NCBI GenBank assembly: GCA_010093705.1 | Contig: MU006097.1 | Span: 143,587-207,586 of the forward strand | From: Patellaria atrata CBS 101060 | Lineage: Eukaryota > Ascomycota > Dothideomycetes > Patellariales > Patellariaceae | Direction: 5' to 3' | Length of the DNA: 64,000 bases | Part shown: in pieces, positions 11,052-24,219 of the stretch | Numbering within the stretch: position 1 is the first letter of the stretch | Layout of the letters: the number at the start of each line of letters is the position of its first letter | Notes under the pieces: model-generated | What the model was told of the DNA's origin: nothing | Seen by the model: the letters and a program-made list of their open reading frames with translations, nothing else | Database searches by the model: none | Translations under genes and position numbers: made by a program

Positions 11052-14000
11052 TCATAGAAATCCTGATTCGGAGAGAAGTCTATGCACGAGTTAGTGACTA
11101 CATTCAATAATTACTTCGAAAACCAACACTGAAGTCTAACGGGATTGATTCAAGGAGACTCACCTTGCAATCTTCTCATCTTCTCTCTCTCTTGGTTCCA
11201 CCGCTAGACTCTGGTCATACATTTCATGCACATCACCCGCCGATTGCATATTGGTAAGTATGTAGTCCTGCAACTCCGGAACCGGCTGAAGAGGATATGG
11301 TACGTTTTGATATTGCTGCACGTCGCGAATCACTTCCGCGGTCTTTGCCCGTTTAGCAAAATTGATCAGATTTGTCTTCTTGATAATTGAGGGAATACCA
11401 TCCTCGATGAAGGTTAAATCGGTGAGGTAAACGCCTAGAACAACTTAGTGCCAATACGTCCGAGATAAAGGGAATTTCCCACTCACCAAAGAAAGGAATG
11501 CACGGAGGATTCGCCTTGTGAAGCGTGTCTCTATATTCCAGAAAGTTCTTTGTGCTCCCCATGAGCTTTCTCATGCTTTCCAAAGTCGACATCGTCCGCG
11601 CATTTACCGCATTCCACGTCCGGTTAAGACGATGGATGGGTGCCGAACCTAGCGCCGAAATAATGGATGTTAAGGTTGAAAAATTGTTCAACGCCCGGCA
11701 TTTCTAACCACATGTAAGCCAGGGAATTTTCACTGCTCGGAAAACATTACTTACGTCAGCAATAGCAACAAATTGCTTGATCACCACCACTCTCTTCTTC
11801 ACTTCCGTTTGTGTTAATATCATCTGGGCCACCCAGTTCGTGAGTTGATTAGAATGTAGGATGAGTGCTTTGACGTTAGGTGCTGGATCGGGTTCATTAG
11901 GACCCAATTTCTTAGACCATGTCTTATTCAAGCACTCGGTCGGTCGAATCTTGCCATACAACCGTGATTCAATGATTGTCAATTGACGAGCAAACTCGGT
12001 GGTATCAATGTCAAGGAATTTCAGCTTCTTCAAATTCTTCGGCATGATCGGCTGTGGAGTCTGAGTGTTCAGGGTGAGAACAAGTCTCTTCGACGGCATA
12101 TCTTGACCTTTGGCTCGTTGTTCAACAGCAGCCATAAGTGGTTGCGCTCCAGGAGTGCTGGTGGTCGCAACATGGTCCTTTGCAAAATTGTAAACACGTT
12201 GGATTAACTGTCGAGCCGCCTCGTCATTACCCTCCATCCAGTAATTGTCAAACCAACTCTTCAGAATATTGACTACACGAAACCTTATTGGTTTCTGTTT
12301 CTTGTCTACCCAGTGTTGGTAGTGTTCTTTTGGGAGTCCATATGGCGGTTGTATGCTCCATCTTTTGACAAGCATCTCAAAGAGCTCTGATGCTGTGGTA
12401 AATGATCTATACGTCAAGAGGAACGTATTATTGAACGGTGAATCAAGTCGATCATGTCTTGTGAGTTGCTCGACGAGAGCAGTAAGCGTGCCTCCCCGAA
12501 GCTGTGGAGGGTTTGTTTTCTGATCAAAAGCAATTTCACCCTCGTGATCCAGTTTTAGGTACTCTGGGGTCTCTTCAATAGACGGTTGTACCGGAACCTC
12601 CCCGAAGAACTTTTTGACTTTTGCATTGTCGCCATTTCGATAAGTCTCCGCTACAGGTGCCGGTGCAATGCCTTCGGTGAAAGAATGTGACTGTCCTACA
12701 TCACCCAAGAGAGGGCGCTGCAAGGAGTTCGAGGGGTTGCGGAGATGATTTTGGTAAGTAGCCCCCCCATCAGTTTTGCGATGCTCCTCTTTCGAGTACT
12801 GATTATTTCCTGAAGGGACCATCTCCGAAAGCAACTGAAGAGAAAAATATAACTGAGAAGTGCAAGTATCCAATTCCTTGGAGACGCCTCGGACGACCTT
12901 CAATCGCTCGTCTAACGAACCGATCCGGACTTCGGCCCACTCGTCAGCAAGTGGTGCCGACACAGCTTGGCAAGCCATGACCAAATCCGTCATTAGATCG
13001 TAGATCTTTTGCTTCTGAACTGCAAAGTCCGCAAGCTGTGGATTCTGAAAAGCTGAGCCAAGGGGGGTGAGATTAATCGATTCAACGGTGGATATCCACG
13101 GTCGGTAGAACTCCAAAACCTTGCTACAAGCTTTACAAATATTGTCTCCGATCATAGTTTGTCTGGCAGGGGTGACCAGTTTCTCTCTTAATACAAGATG
13201 CTCATCGAGTTTTCGAATGCTTGTCGTGATAAGCCGCTTCAGATCTTCAAGCCTTTCGAGTAGCTTGGTATCAAGTCGCGCGTTCGGTTCAGCCAGTGGT
13301 TCGTAATCATCTTGATCTATGAAGGACAATGACATCGCCGAGTCGTGAGCCGTCAGACCGTTATTCTGCCAGCTACCTCCCGACGTGATGCCCAAGACGA
13401 AGCCAGGTATCAATCGGGGTATCTCCTCACCTCGCTGTTGCCTAGCTACCTCAACGAATCCAAATACGCCATTGAGCACGCCATCTGCTTCTTTCAGACA
13501 TTTTGCATATGAATCGGGGGGTGGCCAGTCCGCAGCAGCTATGTGTGAAGAAAGAACGAGTTTCGAAAAACGTGACATAGTTTCACGGAAGTGAGGATAT
13601 AACGCCTTGTTCGTAGAGATGATGGATGGATTACCAGAGTGATTGTCCGTTGTTCCTGATCCAGCAGACAGGATCAGACGAAGATGGTCTGAAATATCCT
13701 CTGCCCGCTTCACAAATTCGGACCTGTCGCTATTGTTAACGGCTCTACGATAACGCTCGACTGATCGCCGCATATCCTCCACCATTCTATTCCATGTTAA
13801 CGGAATTGCGTGGGCGTTATCGAAGAATTGCCTTGACATAGCGGAGGTCATTGGACCTCCAATCGAATTGTTGGCAAATGATGTCGTCGTTGTGCCCAGT
13901 GGACCCATTGTGCTTTGAGCGACTGAGAAGCTAGGCGCACTTTGATCGTGGGTATCTGCTCGCGACCTTGTTTTTGGTGAAGTCGCATTCATCGAATCCA

Positions 14001-14772
14001 TGGACGTCGCCGGAGAGATACCGTTCGAAAAGGATCGCCGTCTCGATGGCTGTGAACATGATTAGCTTTTGAGGCTTACAAGTGTAATCTAACCAACAAG
14101 GTAGACAAATCGTGTTCATGGAATGCTTACCAAGGAGCTACGTGATGCTATCATCGGACCTTCACTTTCTGAATAGTCGTCAGTATCTTCCCCGGTCATA
14201 TAACCGCCAGCTAATAGTTCTGGGGGTGGCCTAGTTTGCTCGGGAATGTAGATATTTGTGCGATCCCGAGGTCCCGCTTCCATACTCGAAGTTGGTGTTT
14301 CCAGGGGTAATTCCATTGTACTAACACCAGTCAGTGTATTAAAGTAAAAGAGTCGTCCGTCCGGCGTAGCCTGGGGTATCCAGAATGCCGCTTCTTCCTG
14401 ATCATGGTTTTCAGTGCCTTCAATCGGTAATCTAGTAGAATCTCCATTCTCTCCTAGGGATGCAGTGTCCGAGTGAGACTCGTCGGGATCGCTCGACAAC
14501 CCGTCATCCAAGTCACCGTCACCAAGCCCGCGAGATTCATCTTGACTATCATCATCTGATGGCCTCGGCACTACAGCGCAATAATTACTTGGAAACCATC
14601 CTCGCGTGCCGTTAATTACACCATCCCACCATCCACTCTCTAGTTGTGTTATGACCTGGATGATATCGCCCTGCCGAAAGCTCAAGCTAGTCCTGTCGTC
14701 CGCCTCATAGTCGTATAAAGCCCGCACATACATGCCACCCGGAGGAGCAGCTGAAGCTGAATAGCCGTTCAT
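11052..14772 (-). CDS. cdc25: Ras guanine-nucleotide exchange factor, Cdc25 type
   Basis: Minus-strand exons 14772-14131, 14049-11755, 11703-11487, 11434-11164 and 11079-11052 give 1150 residues. Order of domains: SH3 (about 15-70, ALYDYEADD, GWFPSNY), an acidic linker, a WW-like block (about 128-160, FWIPQATPDGRLFYFN), a long helical middle region, RasGEF N-terminal domain (from about 735, FLLTYRSFTTASELFEML) and the catalytic RasGEF/Cdc25 domain (about 885-1125, ending near PCIPFFGVYLTDLTF). It loads GTP on Ras at the plasma membrane, feeding cAMP/PKA and MAPK signalling. The last exon is only 28 nt and adds LLSESGFL; without that splice the protein stops at once after EKIAR. All junctions are in frame and no lesion is seen. 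Confidence 0.92.
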
Positions 14773-17700
14773 CCCAGGGACAGTTATGGAGTTTTTTTTT
14801 CAAGTTCTGATTTCCCAAAACGACCACTCTGAAACTTGTTCAGACTGGTATGCCTTCCTCCCTTCACCCTTAGACGTCTTCGGGTCTGAACCTAAGTACA
14901 GTAGGAGAGGTATTGTCGTAAACGAGACGGTATGACTGCGATGAGAAGTGGGCCAGCTAGAGATCCTGCCCACTTGACTTAGTATTAAAGGCAACTATGG
15001 TCGTCAAGGTTAATGGTGGGAAGCACCCATTAATGAACTTGTTTCGGTGATAGTGGTGGAGTAATGGGATAAGTTCTCATATGAGCGTATTTGCGAGATA
15101 GAGCGTGCACAAGGTAGAGTTTACCTCCCACAAGAATAGATACAAAACAGTTCTCGTCGTTGTAAGTGGCTGCTTGTAGCCGCCGCCGAGGGGAAGACAA
15201 ACAGTATAGACGGTGGAGAATGAAAGGGTGTGCCAAGGAGCGGTCCCCTTCCTGAACGAGAACATTAACCCAACCTAACCCATCGTCTAGAACAGGTGGA
15301 TATTACGGCACAGTCCAACATATTTCTTGTATAGTTCTCAAACCTCGAGCTGCCTGAATGTGTAATAAGGTACGGACCTGCGTAAATTAGACCTTCCCTG
15401 CAACTGTTATAATTGTATACAACAAATGCCGATTCAACATTTCAACTTTGATAAATCTATAAGTTACTGGTTAGATGAATTCCAAGTGTTTCACGCACTT
15501 TAGGACCTTATAATCCCTTTTGGACAGTTATAGTAAGAATGCGGATGGTTATTTATGTGCCGTAACTACTCCTTTAACCTAAGTCTGTTAATGAGTACAA
15601 TCGAAGATATGTACACACCACGTACAACGAGCCATATAGACAAACAGATGCCAGAGGAGAGTTAGAACCATCAAGAAATAGCATCAGATAAAGAACTATC
15701 CAAGACTTGGTCAGACCTTTGAGGCTATAATGTTATAGTACAAAAGTGTCGTTAAGCCATGAAAATGTAATGACTCTAAACGTATCACCATCGCTTCATG
15801 AGCTCCACATCTGTGTGAGACCAGCGTATTTTGTATTCTATATTCTCGGTACGAGATAGAGTTCAAAAGAATCCAAGTTCTAGTTCCTCTGTCGCTCTTT
15901 GGGATTTGAAATATTCGAGCTAAAGGTTACTCAGAGCCGTTGGAACATGATCGCATGGATGACCTCCCTCAAGTATGAAGAGAGTCGCCGCACGGCTGCC
16001 AAACTTCCACGGCATGTTAAGCATAGTAGAACATAATCATATCTCTTACCATTTGAGTCCGAACCCTTTTCGATATGGTACTCTTATAATTGTCCGGCTC
16101 AATGACGAACCGGTCTTCCATATATTAGCGAAGTAGCATACTCGTTTGGATTGATCACTGCTTAGCAGCTAGTGAACGAGTAGCAGTGGTAAGAAGACGA
16201 GCTTTGAAAAATAAAAATAAAAAATCGACGTAGCTGTGTTATTTGAGCGTATGACTACATGCATGGTTATGGAGATACGTATTGGAATGCTTTCTGAGAC
16301 TGTTATCTTGGGAAGAAATCTGAGGGCTACGTTCTGACCATGCCTCAAACAAGAAAGATTGAAAACATGGAAATAACCCGTGTTGCTATTGGCTCGTTCT
16401 ATGTTCACGAGTCTTATTGGTGTCGTTTACAGGTAAAGTTCTATACAGAAGATATTTTGACCGTACTGGACAATCGATACTTCTGAGAAGTAGCATCACA
16501 AAATAAAATTCAACATACCGTTGGATGCTATGCTATCACACTTATTCTAGGCGAAGAAGTAGCGTTCTAGCGTAGAATGGATCATAGGGTCACTTACGTT
16601 CTGAGTACCGTATGAAGCCCCAGAGAGACATAATATCTTCTTGATAGGTAGAAGGTACCCACTCAGGGTGTAGTAGGGAAAGCTCAACAACTTCTCGAAT
16701 TTAACAAAGTCCGCTGGAGTCCCCCGCCCATCAATCACAGCGGGGTGTAAATGCGGGAGCATCCGAAATTTGTCTTCTGGGAAAGGTGTGGCACCATGCG
16801 CATGGTTATGCCCTGTCTAGTGATCTGTCTTAGCAAAGGGTCGATTTTTCTGCCAGTTCATGTTCCTAAAATTGTGACTGGTACTTCAAGATGCGCACTC
16901 TGTTCTCTAAAAAAGATTTGAAAGACAGATTGCTTTGTCCAAGAAAAGGTCACCAGAGGAGCTTTCGAGTTTTGACATACCGTAACGACGACTTGACGAG
17001 AGGAATATTGCCATGTGTCAGTGTCAATAATTGATAGCGTTTTGACGGCTCGCGGGGAAGTTGAGCCTGATACGACCCCTTGTAACTAGGTGCAGTAATC
17101 CGCCAGGAACAAGAGATACCACGACGATCGGTTGGGCTCGTGAAATCTTCCCAGGTTTACGCAACAAGTCATCTCTTGGGAATTTGAAAAATTTTGAAAT
17201 CCAGTTAACTGTATTTCGGACGGTATGGTATGTCACATTTCCCTCTCTGTATCCTCTCTAAATCATGCCCTTCTGTTGGAGCTGCTGAACGAGGTTTTTA
17301 GATCGTTAAGTCGTACGGAGTACATGCTATAGCTTCCAGGTTGCTTGTAAGGAATTAGGTTGATATTGATTGATTCTCGTGTCCGTGACATTTTTGCCGG
17401 GTGTAACCGAATTGGCTGTAACTTTCGATTGTTTTGGTTCATGAGTAAGACATCATAAGGAGATTCTGATGCTATCATAGAGCGGTGTGATGCCGTTTAC
17501 GCAAAAATGTTCATGAATAAAAGCGGTCTGGCATCGAATAGAGAATAGTGTAGCTGTTCTATGTACTTGTTCTGCTTTTAGTTTCCCACACGTTTTCCAT
17601 CAAAATAAATATGCACTTGGAGGGGTTGGACCAACCGAGGTGATCGGTGTAATAGTAGGTACCTTTAGGACAGAGTCGTGATGTTGTTCTCAATCGTAGT

Positions 17701-18545
17701 TCTACTCCCAGGAAATGAATTGGGAAGCTCCACGTATGTCGTATGTTAGTTCTTGAGAGATGCCCCTGTATCGGGAATTATCGCACGTGGAACTGGACGT
17801 TAACCTTGTATAGAACCTTACGGAGGAGAAGAAATAATACAAAGTGCTAACGTATGTGAGAACCAAAAAGAGAAGAGAAAGCGGCGGTGGCGGGGGAGCA
17901 AAGGAGAGGCTGATAACAGCGCCGCGGTGATGCATGGAACAAACAACAACATGAATAACATAGCGAGCTAGGTACTCCGTAGATAATAAGGAGGAGAATG
18001 ATTATGGATGTGCTGGCCTGCAGCAAAGCCGAAATCCAAGAGATCAGTTGTATGCTTTCAATAAGCAAAATAAACAGCGGGGGGCTACCTGTTTTTTATT
18101 TTCGTTTTCGCTGTCCGGCGCTCCAGGCAAAATCTGGCTTGGTTCCTTTTTTTTTGGGGTCGTGCTGAGAGGAACACTTGACCAGTGTTTCCCCCCTATC
18201 CATTCACCCCTCACCAGCGCCTCTTCCTCTCAAAGTATCGCATCCCGCGTCTCTAGACCAAAATTTCCATCCCATCTCTCATCACTCATCCCACCAGCTT
18301 CACCATCCCTTTAGCTGGGAAAACATACGCTCATCATTTCTAATTCATCACCGACATTAACTTCGACCTTGTGGTCATTCGTCAGTCGTACTCAGGTGAC
18401 CCTTTGCGCTTCTACTGTAAATGCGGCATGCCAAATCATCATCAACAACTTTCTCAAAGCCCTCTCAACTAACGCCAGCGCGCTCGCGGCTTGCATCTCG
18501 ATAACCTGTGCAGTTCTTTGATTGATATCGAACTACGCTTCACTG
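14773..18545. other. Long intergenic region between divergent CDC25 and C2H2 regulator
   Basis: About 3.8 kb with only short open frames lacking protein-like composition. It serves as the shared upstream region of two divergent genes. The 11-bp gtacggagtac lies at 17313-17323 and gtactccgta at 17972-17981, a motif that recurs elsewhere in the window. The last 400 bp before 18546 are C/T-rich, as expected for a leader. A non-coding transcript is possible but cannot be shown. Confidence 0.5.
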
Positions 18546-21214
18546 ATGCCCTCCGCAGCGATGATTGTATCGCCCTCTACATCCACCCGAAAAGCTCCTG
18601 CCAACCCACCCGAGAAGAAATACAAGTGTCAGTTCTGTAGTAGAGCCTTCAGCCGTAGCGAACATCGTAGTAGACACGAAAGATCACGTAAGTTTTGCAT
18701 TTTTCGTCTTGTTTTGATGATGGAAGTGGGTCCTTGATCGCGAGGTGGGGAGTGAACTCGAAAGCTAATTCATCGATTTACAATGCAGATACCAAAGAAC
18801 GTCCTTTCAAATGCCTTAAATGTCGGAGCACCTTCGTCCGCCGCGATCTTCTCTTACGACATGATCGTACTGTGCACGCAAAGGACGGAGGCGTACCTCT
18901 ACACCGCGAGGTCAAGCGGCGCTCTGCTCCAAAGGCCGCTGAACCAGCTGCTGACCCAGCTAAGTCCTCAGTCGGCATTGATACTGCGACACTGGAACAA
19001 ATTGAAGCTAGCAGCGAGGAGATGGTAGATATCGAGACTGCTGCTATGCTGATGACCAATTTTCACCATAAAGCAATGGCAAGTCAAGAGCCGGAAATAC
19101 ACTATGATACAAGTGAACATGGACCCGCACTGCTCGAACCTTCCGTAGGATATAACTCAGGGGCAATGTCCCTCCCTCAGATGCCGCTTTGGGATTCGAT
19201 GGTACCTCATTCAGTGACGGAACCAAAGTCTCACTCCATCTCAGCGGGCATGCCAGGCTCTCAAGATTCTCCCATGTCATTTGTCACCTCAGGTACTGTT
19301 CAACAACATGCACATCAACTAGCTCCGATTATGGAGAGGCAGATGTCAGGAAGTGATCCATTAGCTCCCAATTTTCAGTCACTCAGCAGTTCAATGTCAG
19401 TGTCAGGACTAGGTACCCCTGGAGCCCTTTCTCCATATCCATCTATGCTAGGTCCTGTTTCTCCTGTCGATTATCGTCGATCGCCGGGTCCCTCACAAGC
19501 TCTCACGGTTGCGAAAGCTCCCCAAATCGACTCAGAGGAGCAGTGTGCAAAGATAATCAACAATATCAAGAAATGCGACAGTGAAGCAGCATTGTTGGAC
19601 ACATTCCGCTTGCCGAGCGTTGCTGTACTCAATCGTTATCTGTCTACCTACTTCAATTTGTTCCACCACCATTTGCCATTCTTACATCCAGGTTCCTTCG
19701 ATCCCACAGAGGCATCAGCGCCGCTTCTCCTTGCAGTATTGTCGATAGGCGCTTTGTATACATTCGAGCAAGATCAAGCATACATGTTACACATTGGGTC
19801 AAAAGTCCTCGTGAATCAGTTTTTACAGAATAAGGAAAACTTCAGTTCGCGCAAATGCCCTCTCTGGACTATGCAAAGCACATTGCTGAACATGATCTTT
19901 GCCAGTTGGAGTGGGGATCCCAAAGGCTTGGAATGGGCTTGCTCTATCAAGAGTCTTCTTGCAAATGTAGGTTGTCACCCATCTTTCGATTTGAATCTTG
20001 GCTAAAGTATTTATAGATGGTCGCAGGGAACAGGTATGAACTTAAGCTTCGATCTGAAGCTCGGGAAGGCGCACAGCCGAACCAACAAGAATGGATTGAA
20101 GATGAAGGATGCCGGCGTACTTATTATGCTGTCTATATCTTCTTCGGGTTACTTACATTGACTTACAATCACACTCCTGCAATCAGTTTCAACGAATTTG
20201 ACACTTTGGAGCTGCCTTCCTCCGAATCTCTATGGAACATCGATGCATCTGACGATGAATCTTGGCGTGAAAGTTTAGGAGCGTCTCCTGTCATAACATT
20301 TCGTGAAGCGCATGACAATCTATTTCAAGGAGAGCCGGCCAGGTATAGCGCTTTCGCAACGCGAGTCATGATCAACGCGCTCTTCCTTGAGGTGTGGTAC
20401 CACAAGCGGAGTCCTGAAGCTTTACAAGATGTCGTCACGGAGTACAAACTCAGACTTGCACTAGAAACTTGGGAAAAGTCTCTCGAGATTTGTGAACCAG
20501 AGACTGTTGTTGTTCAGCTGAGTGCTCCCCACAAAGGACATCCTCTTATTTTCAATGCTATGGCATTATATCGGAACACTAGAGCTCGCCTGCTCGTTGA
20601 CCTCAAATCTATCCAAGAAGCACTCCGGTATCACGACTCATACGAGGTCGCTGCTGCGATGACAAATGCCCGAGATAAAGTACAACGCTCCCAGGAGATG
20701 ATCAAGGTCATCCAAGAATGCTTCGACTGTATTGAAGTCGCCGCACTGCAAGGTATTCGCTGGGTAGCTAGAACTTCTGCGACCAACTGGAGCGTGGAAC
20801 ACCCGCTTTGTGGGATGGATCTCATGGTTATCCTCACTCTTTGGCTTTATCGTCTGGAACATGATGAAGAGCCAGCATCTGAGGATGAGCTCAATATGTA
20901 TAACAAGCTACGTAACTTGTTCGATGATGACTCTGTCGATGTGTATGGAGCCAAACTCAGCTCTACCGTTGCTCGTCTATGGGGTAGCATGATTGACGAG
21001 GTGGTTGTTTGGGGGTAAGTTTTCCAATCCAATTGAATTACGCGGTTATTGATTCCTGTGTAGTATTACAAAACTCATGGGAGAAGCTTTCAAACTGCAC
21101 TCGCAAGCTCTAGTCGGGTATGAGGATGCTATTTCCTCACGTTCCGGCTCCCCAACGCCGTCCATGGGCACATCACAACCTATCCAGGCCCTAGAGATGC
21201 AAGCAGCTTACTGA
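18546..21214 (+). CDS. C2H2 zinc-finger transcription factor with fungal-specific regulatory domain
   Basis: Exons 18546-18687, 18789-19966, 20017-21014 and 21064-21214 give 822 residues. Two tandem C2H2 fingers lie near the N-terminus: YKCQFCSRAFSRSEHRSRHERSH and FKCLKCRSTFVRRDLLLRHDRTVH, joined by the linker TKERP. The linker is created by the first splice, which supports the model. A Ser/Pro-rich region follows. The fungal-specific transcription factor domain (PF04082 type) begins near residue 320 (YLSTYFNLFHHHLPFLHPGSF) and continues through CRRTYYAVYIFFGLLTLTYN. This layout matches the Adr1/Klf1-like group of ascomycete regulators. Targets cannot be read from sequence. First ATG in frame after an upstream pyrimidine-rich leader was chosen. 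Confidence 0.9.
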
Positions 21215-22857
21215 ACCTTACTTCTCGAAAACTTTACGCCTGAAACCCCAAAAAAGTAACGTAACGACCGTCACGATATCTAAAACAACATCTCGTCATC
21301 TTATCAGTACACGCTAGATTGGCCTGGTCTTTTGTAGTCATCTCTCCATTCCTAGGAGCATGGCGTGGAGTTTCGGCTTGTACTTTCTTCCACTTTCCTT
21401 GATTTCCTTCAATCTCATTCAAGACACGGGATTGGGACTGGCCACTAATGGTGGCAGGCTGGTTCAGGCGCAGTATTATATATATACCCTGGGGCTCAGG
21501 CTCGACATTCCCAAAAACTGCTCTATCTTGCTCAGCTAAGCTTATCATTAATACCCTCATTCTGCGCGCTGGCTGGCCCCACGCCCTGCGGCTTGCGGTC
21601 CTGATTCTTTTGCTTTTGGGGTGGTCTGCAACTTGCTTTCAATCTGTTTCCCCTTCTCCACTTGAACTGAACCTAATATCACCCTTTCTTACAATCAATC
21701 CTCTTAAATCTCCTTTCCAGTCTTTCATTGGCCAGGGTGCATTTGCTTCACTTGCTTTTGTTGGTTATACCATGTTCGCTAAAGTCTTCATTTTCTATCT
21801 TTTCCCACCTGAGCTTTTTCTTGTCTCTAATTGCATCTGGGCTGGGGGCCCAGGGGGAGGGGTGCGGCGGAGGTAAATGTGGAAGGGAATTTGATGGGAA
21901 TGGCTCGACACGGATATTAAGTTATGGGTATCCCCTTTTTATTTCCCTTACTCTGTATAAATAGACTTGGCGCTCGGTTGCGCCCTTTTGAGAAATATCA
22001 CGGTTTTGTGGTCACCTTTTGGTTTGCTTGAGATCTGTTCGTTGATGTGATTCAATGTTTTGAAGTATCCTTAAGAGACACCCACGCAACTCGTAAGCTC
22101 GTTCCTCATCAGTACAACCAGATGATCGAAATTACGTCGGATGGTCAACATCATTAGCAGCGGCAGCAGCAGGAGCCAAAATAAATCCTACCGTAAGACC
22201 CATCGATCACGCTCGTTCATATGGCGAGGTACATATTTACAACGAAGTGCGGTAAGAGCCAGGAACTGATATCACCTCAGCAACGCAGATGAAGCACGAG
22301 AATGCATCAAGAGAAAAGAAGCACCAAGACCTCGCAATGAGATGAAGAGAACGGAAATTCAATCACAAGGGCACAGAAACAACGTCGACGTATGCTCATT
22401 AATGGAGCGATTGGTCAATAAATTACTCTCAACCCAATTGCCGACTGAGGTACCTATGTCTAAGACGGGATGATAACCTCCCATCTCGAGTTTTTCCATC
22501 CCAGACACCACGCTGTAGTACCGCTGAAAAAAAAAGCAATTATCTAAATACGACTATAACCGCCCAAGCCAGTTTTTTTTTTTCACTGGAATGCCGCTGA
22601 ATAAACATAGGGGAACCGTGATCTATAAGATGCGAACGTAACGCAAAACCTCAAGCGAATAGGAAAAAGAGAGCTCTTGCTCTTGGTGCTGTCATAAAAA
22701 GGGTATAACCTCCGATCCCGTCGTAGCCGACCCAATGCAGAAGAGAAGAAAGGGAAAATGAAAGAATTGGAATGGTTGAGAGGTGAGAAGTGCTGGGAAC
22801 GAGAATGATAAATAGTGATCCTGGTACCTCGAAGGAGGTGGAAAATCAAAAGTTCAT
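21215..22857. other. Intergenic between convergent C2H2 regulator and LDB19 genes
   Basis: About 1.6 kb. C/T-rich near 21450-21800, with T/A runs near 22530-22585. Open frames here lack family features. Nothing further recognised. Confidence 0.5.
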
Positions 22858-24219
22858 CTACTGCTGCTCCAAAGAATACTCCGGAGCCTCTTCCAAATCG
22901 TTCGTATCAAACTCCTCGATGGTATTATATGTCGGCGGGCTAGCCGGCACATCCTCGTACATAGGTGGCTGCTCCTCGTCCCAGGAGATGCCAAGGCCCG
23001 CCCTCTCCGTAACGGTCAACTGCAAACTCGTCTTCAGCACCCTAGCAGCACCCGTCGGCGTCGCCTGGTTCGGCTTCTTGTTCGGGGCCCACTCCTCCGC
23101 GATGACGAGCTCCAAGACGAGCGTATGCGTGATGCCCAGCCCGTTCTCAGCCTCGACGTTGCAAGAGGGTTTCAGGCGCGTGTTGATGGCGGCGTGGAAT
23201 TCGGCGTGGATGTCACCGGCCTCGAAGTCGGATTTCCAGGGCGTCTTAACCTCTTCCTGCGCGATCGGGCGCGGGTCCTCTTCGCGCAGGATGCCCTTGT
23301 GCTCGCCGCCGAGCTTGGCGCTGTGCTTGGGGCAGGCCGGCACGATCATCTTCTCGTGCTCGTCGATGCGCCAGAGGAGGCGGCGGAGTCGCCAGCGCGT
23401 CTGGGATTGCTCGTTCTTGGTTGTCACGCCGGAGATGCGGAGGGTGACGGGGAAGTCGCCGATCGGGTGAATCACGGGATCGAGGGAGATGTGGGCGGTG
23501 ATGTTGGTCGGGGGGAAGACCCGCGTGGAGACTTTCTCGTTGCCGGGCGCTACGGCGCGTTTGATCTCTATGGGTTGCTTGAAGGAGATGATGTCGCCGG
23601 TTGTGGTGGTGGCGCGGACGGAGAGGATGTATTCGATTTGCGCGAGATGGCCGTGTGTCGTTGCTGGCAGATGGCCCGGTAAGAGGTAACTGAAGGGGAA
23701 TTGGCGGTTTTCGGAGCCATGTTTGAGTTTAAGGGGTTGGCTGAGGAAGTCCCACTTCTTGAGTTCTGTGACCTGGGTGGAGCATTCTGCACAATGTTTC
23801 TCTACCGGTTTCGAAACGTTGACCATGATATCCAACCTGGCGTCGAATTTCTCGAGCGTGATTCCGGCCGGATCCAGGACGTCAAATCTCATTCGTGCGG
23901 AGAACAGGGCTCCTTGGGATGTCTGGGGAGTGCCAAGCAGCAGCATCGGTGGTGATTCGACTATCATATCCAGCTTCGCAACCTTGTGAGCTTCCAATTT
24001 TGGACTCTTCTTGTGTTTATGGTCGTGCACAAGGTGCTTACCACCAATGCTGAGTCGCTTCATGGCGTTGTCCATTTTGTCGCCTTTTGAGAGCTCGTAA
24101 TGTGACGGTATCAGAGGGGAAGTTGGAGGGGTAACTCCAGGAAGTATAGGAACGTCGAGGGATGACGATGATGATGAGAAGGAGCCACGAGGGCGAAAGT
24201 GGAATAATCTGCCAACCAT
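22858..24219 (-). CDS. ldb19: Arrestin-related trafficking adaptor, LDB19/ART1 type
   Basis: An uninterrupted 453-residue frame. The arrestin-like beta-sandwich region runs from about residue 80 to 270 (KLDMIVESPPMLLLGTPQTS, FPFSYLLPGHLP, IEYILSVRATT). The stretch WRIDEHEKMIVPACPKHSAKL is characteristic of fungal LDB19 proteins. Two PY motifs, PPMY and PPTY, sit near the C-terminus in an acidic tail; these bind WW domains of the ubiquitin ligase Rsp5/NEDD4. Such adaptors bring the ligase to plasma-membrane transporters for endocytosis. The N-terminal 25 residues are Ser/Pro-rich, likely phosphorylated. Convergent with the C2H2 regulator. The gene seems whole; any introns would be in the 5' leader. 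Confidence 0.85.
   Translation of the reverse strand: MVGRLFHFRPRGSFSSSSSSLDVPILPGVTPPTSPLIPSHYELSKGDKMDNAMKRLSIGGKHLVHDHKHKKSPKLEAHKVAKLDMIVESPPMLLLGTPQTSQGALFSARMRFDVLDPAGITLEKFDARLDIMVNVSKPVEKHCAECSTQVTELKKWDFLSQPLKLKHGSENRQFPFSYLLPGHLPATTHGHLAQIEYILSVRATTTTGDIISFKQPIEIKRAVAPGNEKVSTRVFPPTNITAHISLDPVIHPIGDFPVTLRISGVTTKNEQSQTRWRLRRLLWRIDEHEKMIVPACPKHSAKLGGEHKGILREEDPRPIAQEEVKTPWKSDFEAGDIHAEFHAAINTRLKPSCNVEAENGLGITHTLVLELVIAEEWAPNKKPNQATPTGAARVLKTSLQLTVTERAGLGISWDEEQPPMYEDVPASPPTYNTIEEFDTNDLEEAPEYSLEQQ

Noticed and set aside
23125-23682. 185-codon plus-strand frame inside LDB19
   Set aside because: Antisense shadow of the well-supported arrestin gene; Gly/Asp-rich composition follows from its codon usage.
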